A stretch of DNA of 64,000 nucleotides from Cryptomeria japonica (lineage: Eukaryota > Streptophyta > Pinopsida > Cupressales > Cupressaceae), in NCBI RefSeq assembly GCF_030272615.1, contig NC_081406.1, positions 248,181,218 through 248,245,217 on the forward strand. The letters run 5' to 3'. The position numbers and the translations under genes were made by a program. Positions within the stretch are counted from its first letter, which is position 1; each line of letters opens with the position of its first letter. Below the pieces are notes generated by a model. The model saw only the letters and a program-made list of their open reading frames with translations. It had not been told where the DNA came from and searched no databases. Positions 10,607 through 21,412 of this stretch are shown one piece after another.

Positions 10607-11847
10607 TCCCAATTTTGATTATTCATGGTTAGATCTGAAAAAATTTTGCTTCCTTAATTACATTTCCATGTTTGATCTTTTGCAAATTTTAGAGGTTAAT
10701 TGCATAAAAACCCTAAATTTTCTTTTTAGTAATTGAGCTTGTGAAATGTTCAATTGTTAATGCTTGTTTCAGATCTACCCTTCTATTGCAAATTGTCAAT
10801 TCATATTTGTGCCTGAAAATTAAGTGGTTAAGTGTCAAAACCCTAATTTTTAAAACCCTCTTGATTCAACCTTTGACTGATGATTTCACTGATCAAAACA
10901 TCTCCAAATCGGCTGTAACTTTGGATTCCGCAACAAAATCATAATATCTCTCATCCCTAAAAATTTTGAAAAAAGTTGCGAGGACCGTGTGCACCCCAAG
11001 CGCCATCGTCCCCGACATTTTTTCTGAAATTTTGGGAGCTAGATCTTGCTGTATTTTTTTGCTAGAATCCAGAATCTTGGCTGATTTCAGCAATTCTAAC
11101 ACTTTCAAAATTAAAGTCAAAGTTGGTCTAGTGATTGCTTGGATTAAGGCTTATAATCATTCAAAAATTGTTGAAATTGAAATTTTGTGTTAAAATTGTA
11201 TTTCTTACTGTCCTAAATCTGAAAAGTGTGTTGGCATTCATTTGAAATTTCAGTGCTTTATTCAAATTCTTGCAGTTTGTGACTTTTGAAATTAAGTTTT
11301 TAATTGCAACAACTTTGATTTCCGCTTTGAAAATTGAATTTTACGTGAAATTGAGTCAACTTTTAAATTTCAAAGCTTGCATTGCTTTTAGTATTCCTTC
11401 TAAAATCTTAAAATTCAAAATTTCAGTTTCCCTCTCCTTTTCAAAATTCAAATTTTGCATTTTTCAACAATCTTGGTAGGGTTCAATTTTGAGATTGCAA
11501 CTTTAATTTGGCCTATCTACAGATCGTGAAATCACTCAATTTTTTCAGATTAGCTTTAAAATCATCATAACTTTCATCCCTAAAAATTTCGAAAAAAAGT
11601 TGCGACGATCATGTGCACTCCGTTCGCCACGGTCCCCGACATTTTTTCTGAAACTTCGGGAGATTGTCATGATTGCATTTAATAGCTTAAATCTAGGAGA
11701 TTGGTTGATTTTATTGAAATTTTCTACCTCTAAATTCGAAAATAAATTCAAAATTCAAGATCTCAATTTTCAAGATAACAATTAAAATTGAGTGCTACCC
11801 CCTTGGCCCTAATTTTCAATTGTGCCTACCTTTCTTGGAAGTTGTTC
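10607..11847 (+). other. Gypsy-1 untranslated leader with duplicated cassette
   Basis: About 1.2 kb without a convincing ORF. A ~100-bp cassette occurs twice, at about 10935-11042 and 11560-11664: CCCTAAAAATTT(T/C)G, then a GGACC...GTCC quasi-palindrome, then GACATTTTTTCTGAAA. The same cassette is found in the LTR of Gypsy-C at 60022-60126 in matching element orientation. Confidence 0.6.
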
Positions 11848-13857
11848 ATGAGTTTTACAACAATAAGCCCTACTTACACTATTCCCGTTAGACGAAGCCT
11901 TAGAATTAAGTCTATCCAAGGTTTAATTACCGAGGAGATGGAACCTAATTTGAATAGCCTTTTTAATGAGGACATGGGAAATTCCTCTAATCCTCTTAAT
12001 GATGAAGAAGCTCTCCATGAGGTTTTTGTAGAACAACTCTCAAAATTGGATAACCAATTTGATGATTTTCAGCAATGGATGTCTCAAGAATACCCCGATA
12101 GTCAAGCTCTTTCATTAATTGAGGGTCTAAAACGTATGGTTCAAAGTGATAAGAATGGAATTGATATTTTACGTAGTATTGCACACATCGTGGATTTGAA
12201 TGTGATGCCTATGAAGAGTTGTGCCGAAACTTTAGGTTATACACAACCTCCTACTCAAGTCAATCTTTCTACCCCTTTGACAACTTCTATTGCTAGTATA
12301 CCTACTTTTACATCAAACATAATGACTACTTCAATACAAAACATTCCACCTATGATCACCAGTCATGGGGGAAATCCTTCTTCTTCAATCAACCCTCTTC
12401 CTTCATTCAATCCAACTTCCTCATTCATTCCTTCAATGAGTGTCCCTATTACATCTCCACAAATGAGCATAACACAAGGGGGCAATTCATTTAACCATTC
12501 CATTCCTCCTTGTAGTGTTCCTTCTTTCCAATCATCTCCTATGACTAACTATCATAGTGTCCTGCCACCTTACTCTTAATCAATACCTTCTTTCAATAAT
12601 ATAATACCTCCATCACAATCTAACATGTCTAATATGAACTCTTCGATTGAAGCGACCATTAACAATCTTACACAAACTGTCTCTTCTTTACAGCAACAAA
12701 TTGCCTCTATGAATCAATCTAAGTTTAGTGTGCCCACATTTGATGTTGCAAGCCCACTTTCTCTTGACATTGTTTGAGCTATCCCCCCTAAGCATGTTGA
12801 AATCCTGTAGTTGGAACTTTATAATGGTAAAGGTGATCCTCTAACACATGTTAAGACCTTTCAAACAATATGTACCGATTTTGCTCATGACCAAAGGTTG
12901 CTTGCAAAACTGTTTACTAGAACATTAAGAGATAAGGCTCTACAATGGTATTGCTCGTTGCCTTCCTATTCTATCACTTCTTTCCAACAACTTGCAAATG
13001 CTTTTATTCAACAATTTCAAAACAATATAAGTCCTAAAGTTACTTTGATTGATTTAATGCATTGTAAACAAGGTGTTAAAGAAAAAGTGACTGATTTCAT
13101 TGGTAGATATAAGCATTTGTGTGCTCAAATTTCTTTTCCAATACCTCATTATGATATTCAAAGAATCTTTTTTTCTAATTTACAAAAAGATATTAGAGAA
13201 AAACTTATGTTTTCTGAGTTTACTTCTTTCCAATAGTTGTGTGCAACTCTTCACAATTATCAATTGACTGTGAGTCAAATGGAACAAGCAAATCCTATGG
13301 CTCCGAGTGATAAGGGTGATAGTAGTCAACAACCATTTGGGAAGTTTAAACCGAATAGAGAGTTCATTAAGTTCAATGAAAACATCACCAACAACAATGT
13401 GAATGCAGCATCAGGTGTGCCTCCTATTTCTAAGTTTTTCAAGAAAGAAAAAGAGTTTACTCCTTTGAATGAATCATTGCATAGTATTATGAATAAGTTA
13501 TTGGAACAAAATGTGCTTACTCTCCCTCCTATAAAGCAAATAGATCCTGCAAAGATTAATTCACTCTATTTTGATAACAAATCTTTTTGTCAATTTCATC
13601 GTCAACCTGGGCATGATACTAAAAAATGTTTTGCTTTAAAGGGTAAAATTAAAGATTTGATTGATAATAATACTATCTCTATTTCAGGTGTGAATGATAA
13701 AGGCAACACATCTGTAGCTCTTCCTAACCAAAATCTTAAGATTTTTACTGATCCATTACCTTCTCATACCTCTAATGTGATTGAGACTAATGATTCCTCT
13801 TTCTCACCTGGTGGTCTTGTGTCTATGACTCTGAATGTGATTAACTTTGTGGAGTAG
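11848..13857 (+). pseudogene. Gypsy-1 Gag (Retrotrans_gag plus zinc knuckle)
   Basis: The start is taken at ATG 11848 (MSFTTISPTYTIPVRRSLR). The N-terminal part is acidic, then Ser/Pro/Thr-rich (to 12579), followed by the core: LELYNGKGDPLTHVKTF, then DKALQWYCSLP, then SFQQLANAFIQQF, typical of the Retrotrans_gag family. A zinc-knuckle-like CQFHRQPGHDTKKC lies near 13590. One frame runs throughout, broken by TAA 12577, TGA near 12776, TAG near 12808, TAG 13234 and TAG pairs at 13855. The product would form the particle and bind RNA; as it stands it is dead. Confidence 0.85.
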
Positions 13858-15297
13858 TAGAAAATCCCTAAAGAACCTTCTATCACATTTGATTCCAGTG
13901 AAACTATCAGGGCACCTGATGGTCCTTTATATATAGTTGCAAAAGTCAAGAATACACCTTGCCATGGAGTGCTTATTGATCCTTCTTGTATGGTTAATGT
14001 GATTACTGAAGAATTTCTTTTTACTTTGCAATTGAATCAAGTGATCTATGACAAAACAAGTGTGGTTGTGAAATTATTTGATGCATTTTCTTCTCCTGCA
14101 ATTGGTTCTATTACATTACCTAATGAGGTCCATAACAAATCCCTTGATGTGAGATTTGTTATTATTCCATCATCCGAACAATTTCATGTGAAGCTAGGCT
14201 ATCCTTGGCTATCTTCCATGAAAGCTATTGCTTCTCCTATTCACAAGTGTTTGAAATTTCCCCATAATGGTGAAGTTGTTACTGTCAATCACAGTCTCTT
14301 TAAACCAGCTGAAAGAACTTCTAGCGTTCCTATTGATTATTTTTGGCCTAAACAATTTCAATCTCTTCCACCACGAAGTAATCATCTTTCCAAATCTTAT
14401 CAAAAGTGGAAAAAAGATATGATCCTATCTCTAAGTGAACCTAGAACACCCAAACTTGATATTCCTATCATTCTTGAGAAGGAAGTTCTTCCTTTGAAAG
14501 ATAAAACTAATGTCTTTCCTCAAGAAGATTCCCAACCCATCCCTATGGATGTGACTATGTCTATGACTAATAAAATTTCTAAAGGTAGACCTATACCTCC
14601 TCGTCATGATGGACTTGGTCTCCTTCCTAAACCAGATATTCCTCCTTTATATGGAGCAGTTCGTCCTCCTTCCTCTTATAGAGAGAAGAGACCTTCCTCT
14701 TCTCCTATTATTCAACCTAAGAGACCACAACCTAAACACCCAAGTGATAAGGATGAGAACATTCCTCCTCCTCAATCTTCTCAACTTCCTACTAAGACTA
14801 GATGAAATTGTTCTGCGCATGAACGCCGATGAAAGCGTCATCTCAGAGCTCATGCAGCTGCTTCTCAAACTTTGCAATCCCCAAAAACACCTTCAGCTAG
14901 CATTATTCCATTTTCTCCTCAGCCAAAAATTGAGTCAAAATCTCCTAAACATAAGATGCATGATGGTTTTGATCCTGTGTGAGTTAAAGATCCTATTTTT
15001 ATAAATCTTGATGATGATATAGATGAAAATGTTATTCATGATGAAAATATTACTCCTCTTTCTTCTGATAGTGAGTATGAATATGTTGATATTGATAACC
15101 ATTTATCTAACAAATTTTCTAAAGCACTTATCCTAGCTCCTAGACAAGAACAACGTGGCTTGGAACATGAACATAGCCCTTGTTTGGATCTTGTGATAGC
15201 TCCATCTGTTGTGTTGGATGTTCCTCCTCTAGCGTGTTTCCTGCCTTCCCGAAATATTGATCAGCAAGATCGGGGGGTAGATGACGTGCTAGACTAG
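13858..15297 (+). pseudogene. Gypsy-1 protease ORF with long C-terminal tail
   Basis: The frame reads through from the end of gag. It contains GVLIDPSCMVNVI at the protease active site, where related elements have LIDGG(A/S); the Asp is kept but the Gly/Ser position is Pro. VKLGYPWLSSM and HKCLKFPHNGEVV match the distal protease. A Pro/Ser-rich tail continues, with stops at 14803, near 14839 and near 14980 that look like CGA changed to TGA. The frame then runs with SSDSEYEYVDIDNHL to TAG 15295-15297. Nothing resembling RT follows. Confidence 0.8.
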
Positions 15298-16032
15298 TTC
15301 ATTAGCATAGCAGACTCTCTCCTCCTTTCTTGATCTCTTTTGTTACTTCTTCTATGTGTTATTCTCATTCTTCTATTTGTTGTCCTTAGTGTTGTCTACT
15401 TGAGGATGATGCAAAGCATTGAGATCTCTTTTGGTCTCTCTCATGTTGACTCAAAGACACATGTGTTCCCTCCTTCTATGTGACCTTCCTTGATTAGGGA
15501 ATGAAGAACAATTATGCATACATACATATGATATACATGAATTATCATACAGCATACTGACCCCAAGGAAAGCGAAGTCACCTCATGCTTTGTGTTTTGT
15601 GTCTATTATCCTTGGGTTTATCTCACACTTGGGGGCTAAATCTTTGTGATAACATGCTCCTTTCCCTTCTCATTTCTTATGTGTATCACTACCTTAAAGC
15701 AATCACCCCCGATGAGGCGTGTGTGATCGCTTTAACGTAGGGGGCATACACTCCATTCATATCTCTCCAAGATACTTGAAAATTTCTTGGTGAACTTAGC
15801 TTTGCCTTGAAAATTTTTGGTATTTTTCTTGCATGACTCATAGTGAGGGAACCTTACTACTGACAGTCATGGTTCTCCCTCATGATCTTCCCTTTTACTT
15901 TGTCAATCAAAGTCGTAAGATCCTTAGTCCACTGGGGGCTTGGTGTATCTTGCCTCCTTGACATGGTGAAAGTCTTTCAATGTTGTTTCCTTGTACTTAA
16001 CCAGGAGTATGGGCGTACGCTTATACTCCCAC
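15298..16032 (+). other. Gypsy-1 3' untranslated region
   Basis: About 730 bp without an ORF. It is pyrimidine-rich at first, then moderately AT-rich. Its last bases form the polypurine tract. Confidence 0.6.
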
Positions 16033-16048
16033 TAAAGTGGGGGCTAAA
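16033..16048 (+). promoter_or_regulatory. polypurine tract of Gypsy-1
   Basis: TAAAGTGGGGGCTAAA abuts the 3' LTR, the position of the plus-strand primer. An almost identical string borders the LTR of Gypsy-C (60461-60480, complement). Confidence 0.8.
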
Positions 16049-17371
16049 TGTAGCATCGTAAAATTGTGACACTTGCAATTTCGACTACATTTGGGTCTTC
16101 ACGATGGCGGCGCAATGTTGAACCTGAATGGAGACCCTGAAACCTATTTATGACATCAAAAAGTACATCTTTCTGCACCTTGGCCTGATCCTCCTTGCAC
16201 CTTGCTGTCCCGAGAGGTGGGACCATGGTGCCCAGCGCCCTAGTCCTTCAGGACCATGGCGCCTAGCACCCTGGTCCCTCATGACCATGGCGCCTAGCCC
16301 TGGTCCCTCGGGACCATGGCACCCAGCGCCTTGGTCCCTCGGGACCATGGTGCCCAGTGCCTTGGTCCCTGGCCCTATTTTGGGCCCAGTCTCTTGTTGG
16401 GCATCGGGTCTTCAAGTTTTCAATTTGGAAAATAATGCTCCTAGGTCGGCCTAAGGTCAGAAAAATCAGTCTCCTAACCCTAATTGACAAGTATATAAAC
16501 TACATTTCCCCTCCCAGGAAGGAGGAGGGTGAAACATATGTGTGCAAGACGCGGAAGCGATAGGCAAATATTCAAACATTCAAACATTCAAGCATTCAAG
16601 CATTCCTTCAAGCAATTGAGCATTCTAGGTCTCCATTCTAGGCTAGGTGTTGCATTAAAGACAAGGATTCAACCATTGAAGAGGAGATCACCTACAACAT
16701 ACAACATACAACATCATTACACCTTCGCATGTAAGAATACAAACATTCTTACAACAAGGTATCAGTACTTGATTACATTACAAACACTTACATTTACAAC
16801 ATTCTCATTTCTTGGTTAATTCCAAAACCGGGGTTTGACCTAAAGGCAAACCCCTAATCCCTAACCCCCCAATCGTCCTCTCTTTTCTATGTGTAGGTTG
16901 CAGGTACGCAACTGTAATTGAAGATCTGGAATCCTTGTGCAGAGACGAATGGATCCCCCTTCGTTTCGCGGATTTTTCGGAGGACCGTGTGCACTCCGAG
17001 TGCCATCGTCCTATCAACTTTCACTCAAACTTGCAGGACAACATCGTCTCGACATTTTACTACTAATTTTAGGTCTGTAGCTTCATCCCGTGTCCCTATC
17101 TCTGTCTACAAGTGAATCTTTCTTACTTTTACATACACTCCTAGTTCAATCCTTTCTACCTACATTCTTTACAAAAGAGGGTATCCTTGATGTCTCAACC
17201 CTTGAAACTCATTTAGAATTCAATCTTGCATTGTGTGGGATTGGATCTTGTGGGTTTCAACCCCTCTTTTGAATGTAAAGTCTCTCCTAAGTGAAAACCG
17301 TCAATCCTAGTGACCTCCTTTCTCTCTCCATGGAGTGGGGGAACACCTAGGGTTCGATTTTCTGCTTTACA
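16049..17371 (+). repeat. Gypsy-1 3' LTR
   Basis: 1323 bp. It aligns with the 5' LTR throughout by eye and carries five copies of the ~31-bp GC-rich unit (about 16205-16375) against three. TATA box at 16492-16499. It ends CTTTACA immediately before the right ATAAG duplication. Confidence 0.93.
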
Positions 17372-17376
17372 ATAAG

Positions 17377-18486
17377 TATCATATGTTTAAAGATAAATAT
17401 AATATTTTCAATGTACAATTTGGTATAAATATGAAAGAGGACATTACTGATAAACATATGCAAATAATTAATATAAATTGTAGAATAAAAAAACTAATAG
17501 TCATAAATTTATGAATATGAACTTTATCAAAATTTAGTGCAATCGCAAATATGAAAAAATAATACATATATAAATCATCTTCATATGCCATATAGATAAT
17601 AAAATTAATTATTGAGGCATCACTTCTACAAGAATATTATTTTTAGCTTTGTACATATAATGAATCATCTCACATTCATCATAAATTGCAATAAGTTGAA
17701 ATATGGCGTACTATTTAGGAGCTTAGGGTGTGAGAAGTTAGAGTGGAAAAATAATAGGTCTTAAATTCCCCTATACTACTAACACCGATCTTTGTTTTTT
17801 CCTAATTGTATCACGATTTGGACTCTTTTCTTTGAGTATGTTTAAGGCATAATGATCACAATATTGTCAATTAAACATTAGATATTGGTGACTTAAAATT
17901 TCTCTCTCCACATCACAATACTTTATATTGTATTTTTAATATTATTCTTATGATCATGCATTATTTACATGTTTTTACAACCACCTCTTATGTTCAAAAT
18001 ATATTTTATATGTCAAATCATACTTGTCCATCTTAAGCCAAATCATGGAAGTGATGAGAACACATAGATATGACTAGTTTAGAAGTGAATGTTCTGACCT
18101 TTTTCTCAAAATGACAAAGTGTGGAAAGAAGAATAGTTCAAAATATTTTTCATAGAAGAGAAAATTTAATGTTCTTGTAGAATTCTAGTCTCACATGTCA
18201 AGTATTGAATAATTAGAAGGTCCTATATTATTGGACCGAATAGAAGTTTAAGTCAAAGCCACAATTGATAAATTGCAAAATATCTCCTATAAGGTGACCA
18301 TTTAGCTAGACACGGGTTTTGAGGTCTTTATTAGAAAGGATATCCCAACCCAGTAAGAGAAACAATCACTTTGAGCTTCTCTAGAGAAGCTCTAAGTTTG
18401 TTCCACATTGTTTTAATTCTAAGATATTTTGTCTCAGGATAAAGTTTAGTTTCATTATTCATGAAGCCAAAAATTCTTATGAATCA
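17377..18486. other. AT-rich spacer
   Basis: No supported gene. ORFs are short and without recognisable domains. The sequence has no clear tandem repeat. Confidence 0.5.
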
Positions 18487-18491
18487 ATAAC

Positions 18492-18840
18492 TGTTAGAGT
18501 TATGTTAACTCCACCTAAGGCTATGTTAGCATATGCACTTTATTTTTATTGCCTATTGTTTAGTTCTAACCATGATTTATAGATAACAATGGTGCATGCC
18601 TTTTTCCATAAGCAAACAATGTAAACAACAAGTTAATCTTGCTTTCTTCACCTCTTTCACCGCTATTTTCATATTTTTGTGCGGTGGCTATTTTTCTATA
18701 AATCATGCATATGCATAATGTAATTTACAACAATGAATTAATAGAGTTTCTTTAGTTTGTTCTTTGCTCTGTTTTTTCATGCAAGTTTTGTTTTCTCTTT
18801 TCTAGCTAGATCTGTATTCTGCTATGCAGAAAATTTAACA
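18492..18840 (+). repeat. TR-GAG 5' LTR
   Basis: 349 bp with TG...CA ends. TATA-like CTATAAAT lies at 18696-18703. It is followed directly by TGGTATCAAAGCC at 18841, a primer-binding site matching initiator tRNA-Met with one difference from TGGTATCAGAGC. Confidence 0.93.
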
Positions 18841-18852
18841 TGGTATCAAAGC
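18841..18852 (+). promoter_or_regulatory. primer-binding site, initiator tRNA-Met type
   Basis: TGGTATCAAAGC immediately follows the 5' LTR. It is the standard Copia position and sequence apart from one base. Confidence 0.85.
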
Positions 18853-18922
18853 CTAGTAGTTGTGAAGGAGAAACATAAATTTTTAATTTTGCAGGTATTG
18901 AAGATCAGATCTATTTCAAACA

Positions 18923-19754
18923 ATGGAATTTCCAACCTTAGGTCTTCTCACACCATACAACTATTTCAAATGGAAGCCAAAGATTCTGCTTCAGCTCAGA
19001 AGTAGAGGCTTGTATCGAATAGTTATGGCAAGAGAGGTTGAACCTAATTCTGCAATTGAAAAATTTAAATATTTTTAATAGGATGGATGAGGCCTATGGT
19101 CTATTATGCTGATCCATTTCTCCAAAATTGTTGTTCCATGTTGAAGAATGAAAAAATCCAAATGAGGTTTGGACTAAGCTGAAGACTCTTTTTGGGAAGC
19201 AAGATGAGATGCAAGGTCACATTCTAGAAAATGAGCTTAGCTCATTAGATTCGAGAAGTTTTGAAAACATTCAAGACTTTTTCACAAGGTTCAAGGCCTT
19301 ATTTCTCTAGCTAAAAGAATGTGGAATTGACAAATCCAAGGAAGAAAACAAATTAATTCTTTCTATTTTATCAAAATTGGGTCCAAATTATGTTGTGTTT
19401 GTCTCTTCTTTTCACACAGTTAGGTTTACAAAAGGAGAAAGTTGGAAGATGCCCACTCTCGATGCTTTCATTGAGAGTCTGATACATGAGTAGGATAAGC
19501 TCATAAAGATGGGTACTTTAAAATATTTTAAAGCTCATGCACTTGTTGTCCATACAAGTGAGAAGAACAATTCACAATCCAAGATAGAGAAGAACTCTAG
19601 TGAGCCTTGCAGTTTTTGTGGCTAGGTGGGACATGCAATCAATAGGAGTTGGAAGAGACTAGAGGCTTTAGAGGAGGCCATGCAACAACATCATATTTCA
19701 GCCACTCAGTCTTATTCATCAGGCCAAGGTGAAGGTCATGCTCTTTCTGCATGA
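18923..19754 (+). pseudogene. TR-GAG Gag (UBN2/Copia type) with CCHC knuckle
   Basis: ATG near 18923 gives MEFPTLGLLTPYNYFKWK, the N-terminal pattern of Copia Gag (NYxxWK). Further on are NEVWTKLKTLFGKQDEM, SFENIQDFFTRFKAL and LILSILSKLGPNYVVFVSSF, all typical of the UBN2 Gag core. Near 19608 there is CSFCG, then a TAG, then VGHAINRSW: a zinc knuckle whose last Cys is changed. Stops (TAA 19076, TGA near 19147, TAG near 19308 and 19489) and at least one frameshift inactivate it. The reading frame ends at a TGA near 19752, followed by 3' UTR. Confidence 0.8.
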
Positions 19755-20272
19755 GGCTTGCCTTCATCTTCTCCTTCTCCTTTGTGACACATCATTTTAG
19801 TGGAATTGTCTTTCTATTGTTATTTCTAATGCTTCCTTGTTTTTGTTTTTGAGTTTGATCAGTTCTTTAGACTATTGGCACCTGTATTTTCAACTAGCAG
19901 CTTCTTCTTGCATGGTTGAGTAGTGTCGTTGGGGTCACTTCTGTAGACTCATGGGCCACATGCATCTTCATATGTCAGATGTTTTGCCTTTGTTTGTCAT
20001 CTAATTATTGTTCGAGTAGTGTCCTCAAGAGAACTCATGCAGATTCTTGATCTTGATCATCATCTTGGCTTTTGAGGAGGTTCTTCATTCAGCTCTGTGC
20101 CATTTATTATTTGACAGTTGTCCATAATTTTCTTGTATCTCAAAGGATTTTCTTCTGCACTTCCTATAATTGCATCTTTGTAATTTTGAGGGGGGGGTTT
20201 GTTCCCACTGGGTTTTCCCTCTTTCCTCTTTCTTTTCTTTTCCTTTCCTCCTTAGTTGGAATTAAGCAGGGG

Positions 20273-20621
20273 TGTTAGAGCTATGTTAACTCCACCTAAG
20301 GATATGTTAACACATGCACTTTCTTTTGATTGCCTATTGTTCAGTTCTTACCATGATTTACGAATAACAATGGTGCATGCCTTTTGCCATAAGCGAACAA
20401 TGTAAACAACAAGTTAATCTTGCTTTCTTCGCCTCTTTCACCGCTATTTCATATTTTTGTGCAGTGGCTATTTTTCTATAAATCATGCATATGCATAATA
20501 TAATTTGCAACAATGAATTAATAGAGTTTCTTTTTCTCTGTTCTTTGCTCTGTTTTTTCGTGCAAGTTTTGTTTTATCTTTTCTAGCTAGATCTCTATTT
20601 TGCTATGCAGAAAATTTAACA
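20273..20621 (+). repeat. TR-GAG 3' LTR
   Basis: 349 bp, same length and ends as the 5' LTR. It is preceded by AAGCAGGGG, a short polypurine tract. Substitutions relative to the 5' copy include GTTATG to GCTATG near the start and GGCTATG to GGATATG. Confidence 0.93.
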
Positions 20622-20626
20622 ATAAC

Positions 20627-21412
20627 AACTATAGAGATTTCCATATTTGTTTAATCTGGGTTCTTATTTTTATAAGTGGATTACTTTGAGAACAATAATT
20701 TTGTTGTTTTTTTTTTTTTATTATTTTGCTTCTTCTTGGTTTTTTCTTTATTTATCTTCATGATTTCAATAATCTTCTTATTCATTTCTTGTATTTTCAT
20801 AAACAAAGACTTTTTTTTTATTTTTGTCTTCGACTACAATTTCCTAATTCATTAGTCAATAGGGTATCCCTTGTGGGTGCACCCCACATCAAAAAATGTC
20901 TCACATTGTTAAATTGCTATTCCTTTCAGTTGTAATGGAGAAATCTGGTTTTCTTAGTCACTAATTTTTCCTCTCATCATTTCTCTCAAAAGTTATGGAA
21001 CTATAAACATCTTCTTGTAAGCACATAACTCTTGCTTCTACTCCAAAATGGAAATCTAAACTATCATTCTCTATCATTAGCATCCACAAACATAAGGAAA
21101 CAATTTACCTTTTTGGGCAATATTGCCCTTCAAAGATCTCTCATCAATCCAAATCAACATGCTAAATATTTATGCAAAAATCCTTCTCTGAACCTGCAAC
21201 AGACAAAAAAAATTCATCTGAAGGAGGACGATAAAAGATCAGTAGTTTTGACAAACCCCAAAGTAGACAATGACATCTTAGGTATCATTGTTGAAAACCA
21301 TACAATCCCAAAACTACTCTAAATATTTATAAATATTGATATTATTTTTTGTGTTTTATACTATAAAATAAACTAAAAATATCAACTTTAATAGATATTA
21401 CAAATACTATAA
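20627..21412. other. AT-rich spacer, no gene seen
   Basis: T-rich stretches and short unrelated ORFs only. No motif recognised. Confidence 0.5.

Larger units (their letters stand above)
9315..17376 (+). mobile_element. Gypsy-1: complete non-autonomous Ty3/Gypsy-type element (with TSDs)
   Basis: LTR 9320-10583 and LTR 16049-17371 both start TGTAGC and end TTTACA. The 5-bp duplication ATAAG flanks the element exactly (9315-9319 and 17372-17376), so the whole insertion is present. The 5.5-kb interior holds a primer-binding candidate, a 1.2-kb leader, gag and a protease-bearing ORF that ends at 15297. No RT, RNase H or integrase is present in any frame between the protease and the 3' LTR, so it would need enzymes from a partner element. 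Confidence 0.93.
18487..20626 (+). mobile_element. TR-GAG: complete gag-only Copia derivative (with TSDs)
   Basis: Two 349-bp LTRs (18492-18840 and 20273-20621) start TGTTAGAG and end TTTAACA. The 5-bp duplication ATAAC is exact on both sides (18487-18491 and 20622-20626). The interior is only 1.4 kb and encodes a Copia-type Gag and nothing else. This matches the published class of terminal-repeat retrotransposons with a GAG domain; such elements rely on another Copia for RT and integrase. The LTRs differ at only a modest number of sites by eye. Confidence 0.93.

Noticed and set aside
16128-16454. Pro/Trp/Gly-rich ORFs in Gypsy-1 LTR
   Set aside because: They are the ~31-bp GC-rich LTR units read in frame, located upstream of the TATA box.
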